A stretch of DNA of 42,706 nt, from contig JAABSM010000028.1 in the NCBI GenBank assembly GCA_011390365.1, positions 1-42,706 of the forward strand. The letters run 5' to 3'. Positions 26,233 to 41,100 of this stretch are shown one piece after another (the first letter of the stretch is position 1; every line of letters begins with the position of its first letter). The position numbers were made by a program, and so were the translations under genes. The DNA is from Gammaproteobacteria bacterium (lineage in GTDB: Bacteria > Pseudomonadota > Gammaproteobacteria > Chromatiales > Chromatiaceae). Below the pieces are notes generated by a model. The model worked only from the letters and a program-made list of their open reading frames with translations, was not told where the DNA came from and ran no database searches.

Positions 26233-27646
26233 ATGAACAGGCTAAACCAGCTCTTAAGCGAGGCGCGGTCGAGCTTTTGGTTTGTGCCGTCGCTGCTGGT
26301 GATCGACTGCGCGGTGGTCGCGCTGGCGCTGATCGAGGCCGACGTCGCCTGGGGCGAGCGCTGGCTGGCCCAGTGGCCGCGGCTCTTCGGGGCCGGGGCG
26401 GAGGGGGCGCGCCAGATGCTCTCCACCTTGGCCGGTTCGATGATGTCCCTGATGGGCATCACCTTCTCGATGACCCTGGTGGCGCTGGCCCTGGCCTCCA
26501 GCCAGTACACCTCGCGCATCCTGCGCAACTTCATGGACAGCCGCCCGACCCAGATGACCCTCGGGATCTTTGCCGGCATCTTCACCTATTGCCTCATCGT
26601 GCTGCGCTCGATTCGCGGCGGCGAAGCGGACTTCATCCCCAGCGGGGCGGTTTTTTTCGCCTTTGCACTGGCGCTCGCGGGGGTGGTGGTGCTGATCTTC
26701 TTCATTCATCACATCGCCACGTCGATCCAGGCGGTGAGCATCATCGCGTCGATCACCCAGGAGACCCACGCGGCCATCGACCGGGTCTTTCCGCGGATGC
26801 AGGGAGACGCGCCCGAGGATACGGCGGCCGATCCGCTCTTCGCGCCCCAGGATGCGCGCACCTGGTACCCCGTGCCGGCGCGGGTCAGCGGCTACATCCA
26901 GGGGGTGGATGAGGGGGCGATCCTGAAGCTGGCGCGCGACCAGCGAACCGTCGTGCGGATGGAGCGCGGGGTCGGCGCCTTCGCGGTAGAGGGGGCGGTG
27001 CTCGCCTTCCTCGCCCTGACTTACCCGCCGGATCAGAAAACCGCGGCCGCCCTGAATCGGGCCTACCGCATCCGCCGCCATCGCACCATCGAGCAGGACC
27101 CCGCCTTCGGTATCCGGGAGATCGTGGATATCGCCTTGAAGGCCCTGTCGCCAGGGGTCAACGACACCTCGACGGCGGTGATGTGCGTGGATTACCTGAC
27201 GGCGATCCTGGCGCGGCTCTGGGGGCGGCGTTATCCGCCGTCCCATCGCTACGAGGGCGAGGCCCTGCGCGTGATCGCCACGGTTCCGACCTTCGAGGGG
27301 CTGCTGGCCGAGGCCTTCGATCAGATCCGGGGGAGCGCCGGGGGCAATGTCGCGATCATCGCCCGCATGCTCGGCGCCATCGAGACCCTTGCCGGCCTGA
27401 CGGCCCAGCCGCGCCACCGGCGGGCGCTCGACGAGCAGGCGCAGTGGCTCGCCGAGCTGGCCGAACGCACCCTCCCCACCCCGCGGGACCGGGCGCGAAT
27501 CGAGGAGCGGCTGGCCCATTTGCGCCACGCGCCGGGAACCGCTGCCGCGGACAACATTGGTAAAAAAAGTAATTTGTTATTGCGGGCGCATAGATGCAGC
27601 AACAATGATAGCCAGTTAGCGAAGTCACGAATTCAGGATAAAGAGC

Positions 27647-27672
<26 letters not shown>
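26233..27672 (+). CDS. DUF2254 membrane protein with an extended tail
   Basis: 479 residues. Four membrane helices (about 17-36, 60-83, 110-130, 137-160) surround the family's conserved [21 protein letters not shown] large soluble domain follows, with [48 protein letters not shown] and [15 protein letters not shown]2254 function is unknown. The last 37 or so residues, from NIGKKSN, are encoded by AT-rich DNA that looks like the leader of xfp, and they run 26 bp into it. The native C-terminus is therefore probably nearer 27555, with the natural stop lost. Tight spacing makes it a possible first gene of the energy operon. Confidence 0.85.
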
Positions 27673-31865
<4,193 letters not shown>

Positions 31866-31873
<8 letters not shown>

Positions 31874-32216
31874 CTCACCCAAGCATCCCGAGCGCAGGCC
31901 GCCGCCGTCCCTCGCCGATCAAGTCGGCGCCAAGGCGAAGCGCAAGCTCAAGGCCCAGCGCGACACCACGGGCATCTGGTTTGGCCTGGGCATGATGGGG
32001 CTGATCGGCTGGTCGGTGGCGATTCCGACCCTGCTCGGCGCGGCCGCCGGGATCTGGCTGGACGAGCACTATCCGGGGGGGCGATCCTGGACCCTGGCGC
32101 TGTTGGTGGCGGGGCTTGCCATCGGCTGTTTCAATGCCTGGCATTGGGTCACCAAGGAGGAGAAGGCCATGCGGGAGAAGCCGGAGGACGACGATGAACT
32201 TAAATTCCACGATTAA
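31866..32216 (+). CDS. atpQ: N-ATPase accessory membrane protein AtpQ
   Basis: 116 residues: a charged N-terminal region (KAKRKLKAQRD) and two transmembrane helices (about 35-60 and 74-92), with a GIWLDEHYPGG turn and an acidic tail. This is the AtpZ/AtpQ type found in N-ATPase operons between epsilon and AtpR. Its role is not settled; assembly or ion supply to the rotor has been suggested. Its stop overlaps the first bases of a long inverted repeat. Confidence 0.88.
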
Positions 32217-32546
32217 CCGCGAATAAACGCGAATGAACGCAAATAATTTCGTGGGTTACGGACGCTTGGCAATGCACCCGGAGGGTGAATGGGGCGGTGC
32301 TCGCAATGGGCCTTGATCATCGTTACGTCCATCAAGCACCAGACCTGACGTAACCGTTCACACCCCCACCGAAAACTCCCTCTCCCCATGGGAGAGGGCT
32401 GGGGTGAGGGCTCAAAATCGCAAGGGGGTGTGAACGGTTACGACCTGACAGGTTTTCGAAACCTGTCAGGTTTTCTTTGGCGGAGTGATGATCAACGCCT
32501 CACAATGGGACGCATATTCGCGTTTATTTGCGTTCATTCGCGGTTA
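32213..32546. repeat. Nested inverted repeats inside the N-ATPase operon
   Basis: Outer pair: AACCGCGAATAAACGCGAAT on the left (32213-32244); the right side (32513-32546), read backwards, gives TTAACCGCGAATGAACGCAA. Inside it is a second pair, GTAACCGTTCACACCCC near 32350 and GGGGTGTGAACGGTTAC ending near 32441. Inside that is a hairpin CCCTCTCCCCATGGGAGAGGG (32380-32400). After it comes CCTGACAGGTTT facing AAACCTGTCAGG (32446-32472). The whole fills the 346-bp gap between atpQ and atpR; no gene was seen. Confidence 0.8.
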
Positions 32547-32562
32547 AAGAGAGTTTTTCAGG

Positions 32563-32886
32563 ATGAATGAAATCTTGACACTGGCGGCGGCGGGGGTGGC
32601 GGGGCTGCTGCTCGGCGGATTCTTCTTCGGCGGCCTGTGGTGGACGGTGCGCCGGGGCCTGACGTCGCGGCAACCGGCGCTGTGGTTCCTCGGCAGTCTG
32701 GTGCTACGGGTGGGCATGGTTCTGGCCGGGTTTTACTGGATTGCGCGCGACCAGTGGCAACCACTGATTCCCTGCCTGCTCGGTTTTGTGCTCGCACGCC
32801 TGGTGGTGATCCGGCTGACCCGCGATGCGTCTTGCCGTGAAGCCTCAACCTCCCCCACTGATTCATTGGAGCGGGGCGCCCCATGA
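32563..32886 (+). CDS. atpR: N-ATPase accessory membrane protein AtpR
   Basis: 107 residues with three membrane helices (about 7-28, 40-60, 67-85), including LLLGGFFFGGLWWTVRRGL and SLVLRVGMVLAGFYW. AtpR is found only in N-ATPase operons, just before subunit a. Arginines inside or next to the helices are characteristic and have been proposed to interact with the c-ring carboxylates. It overlaps atpB by four bases. The gene follows 346 bp of repeats, so it may depend on read-through from upstream. Confidence 0.88.
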   Translation: MNEILTLAAAGVAGLLLGGFFFGGLWWTVRRGLTSRQPALWFLGSLVLRVGMVLAGFYWIARDQWQPLIPCLLGFVLARLVVIRLTRDASCREASTSPTDSLERGAP

Positions 32887-33566
32887 ACATTAGTCCCGAT
32901 GCAATCATCTTCTGGCAATACGGCTTCCTCAAGCTCAACGCCACCATCCTCTTCACCTGGGTGGTGATGGGGGTGCTGGTGGTCGGCTCGATGCTCATCA
33001 CCCGCCGACTCTCCAGTGGGCTGGAGCGCTCCCGCTGGCAGGGGCTGCTGGAGGTGGTGGTCACCACCATCGAGCAGCAGATCGCGGAGGTCGGCCTGCG
33101 CGAGCCGCGCAACTACCTCCCCTTTCTCGGCACGCTGTTTCTGTTCGTCGCCCTCTCCGCCCTCGGCACCCTGTTTCCCGGCTTCGAGCCGCCCACCGCC
33201 TCCCTCTCCACCACCGCGGCGCTGGCCCTCTGCGTGCTGGTGGCCGTGCCGCTGTTCGGCATCGAAGGCCAGGGCTTGCGCGGCTATCTCCGCTCCTACA
33301 TGGAGCCGACCATCGTTATGCTGCCGTTCAACCTCATCAGCGAGGTGTCGCGCACCCTGGCGCTGGCGGTGCGCCTGTTCGGCAACATGATGAGCGGGGC
33401 GATGATCATCGGCATCCTGCTCACCATCACCCCGTTTGTGTTTCCCATCGTCATGACGGTGCTCGGTCTGCTCACCGGCATGGTGCAGGCCTACATCTTC
33501 TTCGTCCTGGCGGCGGTGTATATCGCCGCCGCCACCCAGATCAGCCAGCCGGAACCCAGGCCTTGA
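32883..33566 (+). CDS. atpB: N-ATPase F0 subunit a
   Basis: 227 residues with five or six membrane helices. The conserved arginine that works against the rotor carboxylate is in LAVRLFGNMMSG (about residue 165). Other family landmarks are NYLPFLGTLFLFV, PFNLISEVSRTLAL and the C-terminal GMVQAYIFFVLAAVYIAAA. It overlaps the atpR stop by four bases. Confidence 0.95.
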   Translation: MNISPDAIIFWQYGFLKLNATILFTWVVMGVLVVGSMLITRRLSSGLERSRWQGLLEVVVTTIEQQIAEVGLREPRNYLPFLGTLFLFVALSALGTLFPGFEPPTASLSTTAALALCVLVAVPLFGIEGQGLRGYLRSYMEPTIVMLPFNLISEVSRTLALAVRLFGNMMSGAMIIGILLTITPFVFPIVMTVLGLLTGMVQAYIFFVLAAVYIAAATQISQPEPRP

Positions 33567-33597
33567 GCCCACTACGCAAACCCGCACAGGAGAACCC

Positions 33598-33879
33598 ATG
33601 GACAGCATGACAATGATTGCGTTGGCATCCATCATCACCGCCGGCCTCACCATCGCCATCGGCGTGATCGGCCCTTCGCTCGGGGAGGGGAAAGCGGTCG
33701 CTACCGCGCTGACCGCGCTGGCGCAGCAACCCGACGCCTCCGCCACCATCACCCGCACCCTGTTCGTCGGCCTGGCGATGATCGAATCCACGGCCATCTA
33801 CTGCTTCGTGGTGTCGATGATCCTCGTCTTCGCCAATCCGTTCTGGAATTTCGCCGTCGCCGTGGCCGCCGGGAAATAG
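33598..33879 (+). CDS. atpE: N-ATPase F0 subunit c (rotor ring)
   Basis: 93 residues, two helices. The outer helix has the ion-binding carboxylate Glu63 followed by Ser64 and Thr65 (GLAMIESTAIYCF). The inner helix has a second Glu30 in GPSLGEGKAVATAL, where Na+-ATPases of the Ilyobacter type have Gln. A two-carboxylate c subunit is typical of N-ATPases. Ser-Thr after Glu63 is part of the Na+-site pattern, so the coupling ion cannot be told with certainty from sequence. An AGGAGA site precedes the ATG; the Met at codon 4 is an alternative start. Confidence 0.94.
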   Translation: MDSMTMIALASIITAGLTIAIGVIGPSLGEGKAVATALTALAQQPDASATITRTLFVGLAMIESTAIYCFVVSMILVFANPFWNFAVAVAAGK

Positions 33880-33881
33880 CC

Positions 33882-34694
33882 ATGCTCATCGACTGGTTCA
33901 CCGTCGGCGCGCAGTTGCTCAACTTCCTGGTCCTGGCGTGGTTGTTGAAGCGCTTTCTCTACCGGCCCATCCTCGACGCCCTCGACGCGCGGGAGCAGCG
34001 GATCGCCGCCGAGCTGGCGGACGCCGACGCGAAGCGGGCCGAGGCCAAAGAGGAACGCGCCGAGTTCCAGCACAAGAACGAGGTGTTCGAGCGGCAGCGC
34101 GCCACGCTGCTGAGCGAGGCCACCGAGGCGGCCCAGGCGGAGCGCCAACGGCTGCTGGACGAGGCCCGCCTCGCCGCCGACGCCCTGAAGGCCAAGCGGA
34201 TGCAGGCCTTGAGCGACGACGCCCGGGGTCTGGACCAGGCGCTGCGTCGCCGCACCGAGCAGGAGGTGTTCGCCATCGCCCGCCAGACGCTGGCCGATCT
34301 GGCCGACGCGAGCCTGGAGCAGCGCATGGCCGAGCTCTTCACCCGCCGCCTGCGGGCGCTGGACCCGCCCGCCAAAGAGGGCTTCGCCAACGCCCTGAAG
34401 GCGACCTCCGCCCCCGCGCGGGTGCGTAGCGCATTCGATCTCCCCGCCGCACAGCGGGCGGCGATCCAGACCGCCATCAACGAGACCTTCTCCGCGGATG
34501 TCCCGGTCGAGTTCGAGACCGCGCCCGAGCGGATCTGCGGCATCGAGCTGAGCACCGAGGGGCAGAAGATGGCCTGGAGCATCGCCGATTACCTCGCGTC
34601 GCTGGCCCAGGGAGTCGAAGAGCTGGTGAAGGCGCAGGCGGCGGGCGAGGTCAAGGCCCAACCCGAATCCACGCCCGACGCACCGCCAACATGA
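33882..34694 (+). CDS. atpF: N-ATPase F0 subunit b with a delta-like tail
   Basis: 270 residues, far longer than the common 156-residue b subunit. One N-terminal membrane helix (about 8-26, [19 protein letters not shown]) leads into a long coiled coil (about 40-150). The last 90 residues ([35 protein letters not shown]) resemble the C-terminal part of delta. No separate atpH (delta) gene is present between F and A, so this protein probably serves as both stalk and F1 clamp. It overlaps atpA by four bases. Confidence 0.9.
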   Translation: MLIDWFTVGAQLLNFLVLAWLLKRFLYRPILDALDAREQRIAAELADADAKRAEAKEERAEFQHKNEVFERQRATLLSEATEAAQAERQRLLDEARLAADALKAKRMQALSDDARGLDQALRRRTEQEVFAIARQTLADLADASLEQRMAELFTRRLRALDPPAKEGFANALKATSAPARVRSAFDLPAAQRAAIQTAINETFSADVPVEFETAPERICGIELSTEGQKMAWSIADYLASLAQGVEELVKAQAAGEVKAQPESTPDAPPT

Positions 34695-36253
34695 GCACCG
34701 AACCCGAACGCCTGCAAGCGGTCTTCGACCGCGCCTTTGCCGATATCGGCCAGGTGCGCGAGGCCTTCACGCCGCAACTGCGGCCACGGGAGGTCGGGAC
34801 CATCACCAGCATCGGTACCGGCATCGCCAAGGTCTCCGGCCTGCCCACCGTGGGTTTCGAGGAGGTCTTGCGGTTTCCCGGCGACCTCTACGGCATCGCC
34901 TTCAACGTCGATGCGGACGAGATCGGCGTGGTGCTGCTGGGGGCGTACTGGCGACTGCATGCGGGCGACGAGGTTGAACGCAGCGGGCATGTGGTGGATG
35001 TGCCGGTGGGCGAGGGTCTGCTCGGACGCATCATCAATCCGATGGGGCAACCGCTGGACGACAAGGGGCCGGTGGTCTCCAGCGCACGCCTGCCGGTCGA
35101 GCGCCCCGCCGCCCCGATCATGGACCGCGCGCCGGTCACCGTGCCGTTGCAGACCGGCATCAAGGTGATCGACGCCCTGATCCCGGTGGGGCGCGGCCAG
35201 CGCGAACTGATCCTCGGCGACCGCCAGACCGGCAAGACCGCGGTGGCGCTGGACACCATCCTCAATCAACGCGACCAAAACGTCCTCTGCGTCTACTGCG
35301 CCATCGGCCAGCGCGCCTCCGGGGTGGCCAAGGTGGTCGCCACCCTGCGCGAAAAAGGCGCGATGGAGTACACCGTGGTGGTGGTCACCGAGGGCAACGA
35401 CCCGCCCGGCCTGGCCTACATCGCCCCCTACGCCGCCACCAGCATCGCCGAACACTTCATGGAACAGGGTCGCGACGTGCTGATCGTCTACGACGACCTC
35501 ACCCACCACGCCCGCGCCTACCGCGAACTCTCCCTGCTGCTGCGCCGCCCGCCCGGACGGGAGGCCTTTCCCGGCGACATCTTCTATATCCACTCCCGCC
35601 TGCTGGAGCGCGCCACCCACCTGCGCCCGGAGCTCGGCGGCGGCTCGCTCACCGCGCTGCCGATCATCGAGACCGAGGCGCAGAACCTCTCCGCCTACAT
35701 CCCCACCAACCTGATCTCCATCACCGACGGGCAGATCTACCTCTCGCCGTCGCTGTTCGAGCTTGGCGTACTGCCGGCGGTGGATGTCGGCCAATCGGTA
35801 TCGCGCGTCGGCGGCAAGGCGCAGCTCGCCGCCTATCGCGCGGTGGCCGGCGACCTCAAGCTCGCCTACGCCCAGTTCGAGGAGCTGGAGACCTTCTCCC
35901 GTTTCGGCGCCCGCATGGATGAGGAGACCCGCGAGATCATCGAACACGGACGGCGCATTCGCGCCTGCCTCAAGCAGCCGGAGCTCACCCCGCTCTCCGT
36001 CCCCGCCCAGGTCGCTACCCTGCTGGCCCTGACCGGAGGACTCTTCGACCCGGTGCCGATGGAGCGGATGACGGAGGCCGAACAGGCCGTGCGCGAGGCG
36101 GCGGAGACGATCCCGGAGGAGGTAATCGCCCGCTTCGCCAGCGCCAAGGGGCTGAGCGACGAGGATCGGGCCAAGATCGTGGGGATTGCCCGTGCCGCGC
36201 TTGAGCCGTTTCAGCCCAAGGCGGAGGCCGAGCCTGCGGGCCAGGAGAGATGA
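34691..36253 (+). CDS. atpA: N-ATPase F1 alpha subunit AtpA
   Basis: 520-residue non-catalytic nucleotide-binding subunit. It has the P-loop [15 protein letters not shown] (about 174-188), [48 protein letters not shown] and the conserved [10 protein letters not shown]. Start and stop overlap the neighbours by four bases each. Sequence features are those of a normal alpha subunit. Confidence 0.97.
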   Translation: MSTEPERLQAVFDRAFADIGQVREAFTPQLRPREVGTITSIGTGIAKVSGLPTVGFEEVLRFPGDLYGIAFNVDADEIGVVLLGAYWRLHAGDEVERSGHVVDVPVGEGLLGRIINPMGQPLDDKGPVVSSARLPVERPAAPIMDRAPVTVPLQTGIKVIDALIPVGRGQRELILGDRQTGKTAVALDTILNQRDQNVLCVYCAIGQRASGVAKVVATLREKGAMEYTVVVVTEGNDPPGLAYIAPYAATSIAEHFMEQGRDVLIVYDDLTHHARAYRELSLLLRRPPGREAFPGDIFYIHSRLLERATHLRPELGGGSLTALPIIETEAQNLSAYIPTNLISITDGQIYLSPSLFELGVLPAVDVGQSVSRVGGKAQLAAYRAVAGDLKLAYAQFEELETFSRFGARMDEETREIIEHGRRIRACLKQPELTPLSVPAQVATLLALTGGLFDPVPMERMTEAEQAVREAAETIPEEVIARFASAKGLSDEDRAKIVGIARAALEPFQPKAEAEPAGQER

Positions 36254-37146
36254 GCGATACCACCGCCAGCCTGAGACGCCAGATCGCCAGCGCCGGCGAT
36301 CTTCACTCCGTGGTGCGCACCATGAAGGCGCTGGCCGCCTCCAACATCGGCCAATACGAGCAGTCGGTGCGCGCCCTGGCCGACTACGCCCGCGGCATCG
36401 AGCTGGGGCTGAGCATCGGCTTTCGCCAAAACGGGCCGGCGACGACGCCGGAGCAGTTGGGCGAGGCCAAGGGACGGCCCGAGGCGGCGTCCCTGGGGGC
36501 GGTGGTCTTCGGCTCGGACCAGGGGCTGGTGGGGCGCTTCAACGATCGGGTGGCCGACTTCGCGCTCAAGGCCCTCGCCAACCTGCCCGGCCAACCCCAG
36601 ATCTGGGCCGTCGGCGAGCGCGTCCACGCCCGCCTGGCGGACGCGGGGCTGGCGGTGGTCGGCCTCTTCGCCGTGCCCAACTCCGTCCAGGCCATCACCC
36701 CGCTGGTCGGCCATATCCTGGTGGAGAGTGAGGCGCGCCTTGGTCGGGACGACGGCGCCGCGCTCCACCTCTTCTACAACCGCCCCCGCGCCGGCGCGAT
36801 CTATGCGCCGGTCCAGCAGCGGCTGCTGCCCCTGGACCAGAGCTGGCGGCGCGGGATCACCGCAACGCCGTGGCCGACGCGAAGCCTGCCGGAGCTGGTG
36901 GGCGGCGACGCAGCGACCCTGGGGGGGCTGCTTCGGGAATATCTCTTCGTCTCCCTCTTTCGCGCCTGCGCCGAATCCCTCGCCAGCGAAAACGCCAGCC
37001 GCCTGGCCGCGATGCAGCGCGCCGACAAGAACATCGGCGAGCGGCTGGATGGGCTCAACGCAAAATTCCACCGCCTGCGCCAGAGTGGCATCGACGAAGA
37101 GCTGTTCGACGTGATCGCCGGCTTCGAGGCGCTGGCGGAGCCATAA
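36250..37146 (+). CDS. atpG: N-ATPase F1 gamma subunit AtpG
   Basis: 298 residues. The N-terminal helix ([20 protein letters not shown]) and C-terminal helix ([20 protein letters not shown], then [20 protein letters not shown]) form the central shaft; the Rossmann-like middle includes [14 protein letters not shown]. The conserved C-terminal order is kept, but the sequence is divergent from housekeeping gamma, as is usual for the N-ATPase branch. It is the last ATPase gene; ppk2 starts 20 bp later. Confidence 0.93.
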   Translation: MSDTTASLRRQIASAGDLHSVVRTMKALAASNIGQYEQSVRALADYARGIELGLSIGFRQNGPATTPEQLGEAKGRPEAASLGAVVFGSDQGLVGRFNDRVADFALKALANLPGQPQIWAVGERVHARLADAGLAVVGLFAVPNSVQAITPLVGHILVESEARLGRDDGAALHLFYNRPRAGAIYAPVQQRLLPLDQSWRRGITATPWPTRSLPELVGGDAATLGGLLREYLFVSLFRACAESLASENASRLAAMQRADKNIGERLDGLNAKFHRLRQSGIDEELFDVIAGFEALAEP

Positions 37147-37166
37147 CGATGAACAAGGAGAACGAC

Positions 37167-38051
37167 ATGAAACTGAAATCGAAGCACTTCCAGGTAGAAG
37201 AAGGCGCCAAGGTCAAGCTCCAGAAATGGCCGACTCGGGTAGAGCCCTTCTATAAGTCGAAGAAGCAGTATCACAAGATGCTCGACGAACAGGTGGAGGA
37301 GTTGAGCGAATTGCAGCGCCTTCATTACGCATCCAACCGTTATTCGTTGCTGCTGATCTTTCAGGCCATGGACGCGGCGGGCAAGGATGGCGCCATCCGG
37401 CATGTGATGTCGGGCATCAATCCGCAGGGGTGCCAGGTGTTCAGTTTCAAGCACCCGAGCGCCACCGAGCTGGATCACGACTTCCTCTGGCGTACCAACC
37501 AATGCCTGCCGGAGCGCGGGCGGATCGGCATCTTCAACCGCTCCTATTACGAGGAGGTATTGATCGTGCGGGTACACCCGGAGATCCTTCGCGGCCAGCA
37601 CCTGCCGGAAGGGGTGATCGCCGAGAAGCCCATCTGGGAGGAGCGCTATCACTCCATCCGCGACCTGGAGCGCCATCTGCACCGCAACGGCACGCGGATC
37701 ATCAAGTTCTTTCTGCACCTCTCGAAGGAGGAGCAGCGCAAGCGCTTTCTGGATCGCATCGACGAGCCGGAAAAGAACTGGAAATTCAGTCAGGCCGATA
37801 GGGAAGAGCGGAAGTTCTGGAAGCAGTACATGCACGCCTATGCGGCCTGTCTGAGCGCGACGAGCACCGAGGACGCGCCCTGGTACGTGGTCCCCGCCGA
37901 CGACAAGCACAACGCCCGGCTGATCATTTCGCGCATCGTGCTCGACACCTTCAAGTCGCTGGAGATGCACTATCCCGCGGTCGATGCCAAGCGCCGCGAG
38001 GAGCTGCTGGCGATTCGCGAACAGCTGGCGAAGGAGGGGCCGGACCACTGA
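37167..38051 (+). CDS. ppk2: Polyphosphate kinase 2
   Basis: 294 residues, single PPK2 domain. PPK2 moves phosphate between polyphosphate and nucleoside mono- or diphosphates. The Walker A-like motif is [15 protein letters not shown] (about 67-81), the Walker B-like segment [18 protein letters not shown] (about 120-137), and the lid region [15 protein letters not shown] (about 186-200). The ATG at 37167 has an AAGGAG site six bases away and is preferred over the ATG at 37149. AMP-using and ADP-using classes cannot be told apart safely by eye. It is the last gene of the xfp/N-ATPase series and is followed by a strong terminator. Confidence 0.93.
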   Translation: MKLKSKHFQVEEGAKVKLQKWPTRVEPFYKSKKQYHKMLDEQVEELSELQRLHYASNRYSLLLIFQAMDAAGKDGAIRHVMSGINPQGCQVFSFKHPSATELDHDFLWRTNQCLPERGRIGIFNRSYYEEVLIVRVHPEILRGQHLPEGVIAEKPIWEERYHSIRDLERHLHRNGTRIIKFFLHLSKEEQRKRFLDRIDEPEKNWKFSQADREERKFWKQYMHAYAACLSATSTEDAPWYVVPADDKHNARLIISRIVLDTFKSLEMHYPAVDAKRREELLAIREQLAKEGPDH

Positions 38052-38121
38052 CCCCGCCGTCGCCCGTCGATCAATCACCTCGACTGGAACAAAGGGATTA
38101 GACTCGCTTGTTTCTATAAAA

Positions 38122-38167
38122 AGAAACCCCCCAATGCCTTGCCCATCGGCAAGGCATTGGGGCGTTT
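38122..38167. terminator. Strong terminator between ppk2 and the subtilase gene
   Basis: A perfect 15-bp stem (CCCCAATGCCTTGCC, loop CATC, and its complement, 38129-38162) is followed by CGTTTTC on the plus strand and flanked by TATAAAAAGAAA on the other side. It can serve both convergent transcripts. Confidence 0.85.
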
Positions 38168-38189
38168 TCATCGACCGCCCCAGACCGGA

Positions 38190-41100
38190 TCAAGGGAAGG
38201 GATTCGCCAGCCCCTGCCCGATATGCAGATACCCCGACGCGCTGAACCCAGGCTGCAAATTCACCAGCGGCGCCGATAGCACCACTTGGCTCGTGGCGGG
38301 CGCCGTCACGGTGCCGGCGGTGCGAATGCGCACCGAGGCATTGCAGTAGTAGGTGCCGCTGAAGCCGTGGTCCTGGAACAGGGTATCGGCGCCGCAGGCG
38401 TTGGTGGAAACCGGCGGCGCGATGGTGAGGGTGTAGTGGGCGGCACCGATGCAGCCGTTGGCGTCGGTGGCGGTGACGGTGATCTGGAAGGTCCCGGTTT
38501 GGCTGGGGTCGCCAGCCAATACGCCGTCGCTGGAAAGCGTGAGCCCCGCAGGGAGCGCGCTTGTGGTAGAGAAGGTCGCCGTTCCCAACCCTCCGCTCTG
38601 GGTGAAGGTTTGTGAGAAGGCCGTCCCCTGGTTGCCGATATTGACTGTCGGCGGGGTAACGGTGATCGGCCCGCAGACGGGGAGGACCTGCGCCCTGGTT
38701 TCACCTTGGTTGTAGTGATGCAGCAACAGCGCCCCCTGGGAGGCGTTGGCGCGGTAGGACGGACCATTGAATGCCACCGGCAGCGATTGCCCCGGCAGGT
38801 CGTCGTAGTCGATCTCACCGGCGCGGGCCGCGTTGAAGTCGAGGCCGGGCGAGGCGTAATCGAAGGTCAACCAGGGCGTCTCGTCGAACGGGGAGGAATC
38901 ATAGTAAGCTGAGACCAAGTAATTGAATCGCGTATTCGTTCCGAGATCGAGCTGGCCGGCCCCGGTTCCCACCGTCGCCGACAGCACCATCACGTTGTTG
39001 TTGAAAATGGCGGTGGGGAAAGAGGCGCCATACATGTTCAGGTCGTCCGCCCACTCGTCCTCATAGGTCGTACGGTTGTAGAGGAAGGTTCCCATCACAT
39101 CGCTTCCGCTGATCCTCCCGTTGTAGAGCATGAAATCGGGCGTCCCATCCTGATTCTTGTCGATGTAGATTTTGAATTCTACCCCACCAGCGGGCGCGCT
39201 CCATTGGCCGTGGGTGGCGATGCCGAAATAGATCTGGCTATTGTTCAGCCGCGACACAAGGGCGTTGTCGGTCCGCACCGCCGTGACGCCGACATATTTC
39301 AGATCCGCGCCGCGCACCCCTTCGGTCTCGCCGTTTTGCAAGGTCTCTTGGAGACTGGTGTAGGAGAGTTCGAAGGGCGAAACAATGGAGAGGTAATCCT
39401 CCGGGGTGGAGCCGCCGGTGTTGACCCCCGTCCCGGCGAGATTGAGCGTGGTCGAAGAGCCGGTATCCGCGGTAAACAGCAGCGCCGTCTGGCTGGCGGC
39501 CATCTGCGATGCGGGCCGGGCCGCCGCATAATAAGGCACGCGCAAGACGGGGCCGCCAGCGGCGGGGGTCAGCAGCACCAGACCACTGGCCTCGCTGACA
39601 TACTGCCGCAACGCCCCCTCCTGCATATCGGCCACGGTGGGGTCCTTGGTGTGCTTCATCAAGGCGGCGTCCGCGCTGAGCCGCAGGCGGAAGTCGGCCA
39701 CGCTATTGGCGGACACATCCACCGTAGCTCCATCCGGGAAGCTGAAGGTGACGCCGTCGATGGCGGTGCGGGGATCGATGCTGAGGTTGAAGGATGCCGT
39801 GGCATCCCCGTGGTTGGCCACCCGGATGGTTCGTTCCCAGGCGGAGGTTCCCAGCACCTCCAGGGCGCCGAAGGAGACGCTCACCGCACCGGGGTTATCG
39901 GTGTTGAACGCCACCACCTTGGCCGCCGCCGCATCGGCCACATCCACCCGCCCGGCGCCCACGCGGGCGGGGCCGATCGCCGGACCGGCTTGATCCATTT
40001 GATTGAAAAGATCGTGCCCGGCGTAATTCATCGCCAGGGCCTTGAGCGCCTCCACCGTCCAGTCGGGATTCAACTGCTTCAGCAACGCCATTACCCCGGC
40101 CATGTGGGGGGCGGCCATGGAGGTGCCGCCCATGGAGACCCCGTCGCTGCCGAACCCGGCGCGCGCCGAGAAGATGCCGAAGCCAGGGGCGCTGATGTCC
40201 GGCTTGAGCCCGCTGTAGATCTGTTGCGGACCCCTGGAAGAGGATGAGGAGAGCTTGTCGGCGAGGCCGGCAAATTCGAAACGGGTACTCGCCGAAAACT
40301 CGTCGCTCAGCGTTACGTTATGGCTCGAAATCACGCCGGGGGTCAGCGCCCCTTTCAGCGTACTGCCCACCGTGCTCGTGGTATAGACCGCTGGAACGGT
40401 GCGGTTGCCGGCGATGGAGACCTCGAAATAGGGGACATTCTCCGCCATGATGATGCCCTTGGCGCCGGCGTCAAAGGCGTTGTTCGAGCGCGTGGCCGAG
40501 CCGCAGTTGAACTCGGTATCGCTCCCCAAGCGCCAGTCCACCAGCAGGATATTGCCGCTGATCTTCGCCGCCTCGCCACTGCTCCAGGCCGCGCAGCCAT
40601 CCTGGTTGACCGCCGGGTAGTAGAGGGGGGCGGTGACGGGCGTCATGCCGTGCCAGCCGAAATCCGCCGACTTGGACGCCGCATAGGTCCCCTCCACCGC
40701 CGATGGGGTCTCCACGCGAAAGCCGTCCACGATGTCCACCGAATCCATCGCCGAGGCGACGGAGAGTACGCGGGTCGCATTGCCTGGGCTGCCGCTGACG
40801 TAGTAGAGATCCCCGCTGTTGCCGGCGGAGGCTACCACCACCACCCCCAGCGCGGCCGCATTGTCGGCGGCGGCGCCCGACGCCCCGTCCGGCGAGCCGA
40901 ACGAAGAACCCAGTGACAAATTGATCACATCGAGCCGATCGCTGGGATCGCCATCGCCGTTGGGGTCCAGTGCCCAATCGATGGCGGCGGGGACAAGTTC
41001 GGTGGAGCCACGACACCCGAACACGCGCAGGGCGTAAAGCAGCGCCTGAGGGGCCACGCCGGGGCCGATCTTGAGGGAGGCGAAGGGGGCGTTGTCGTCC

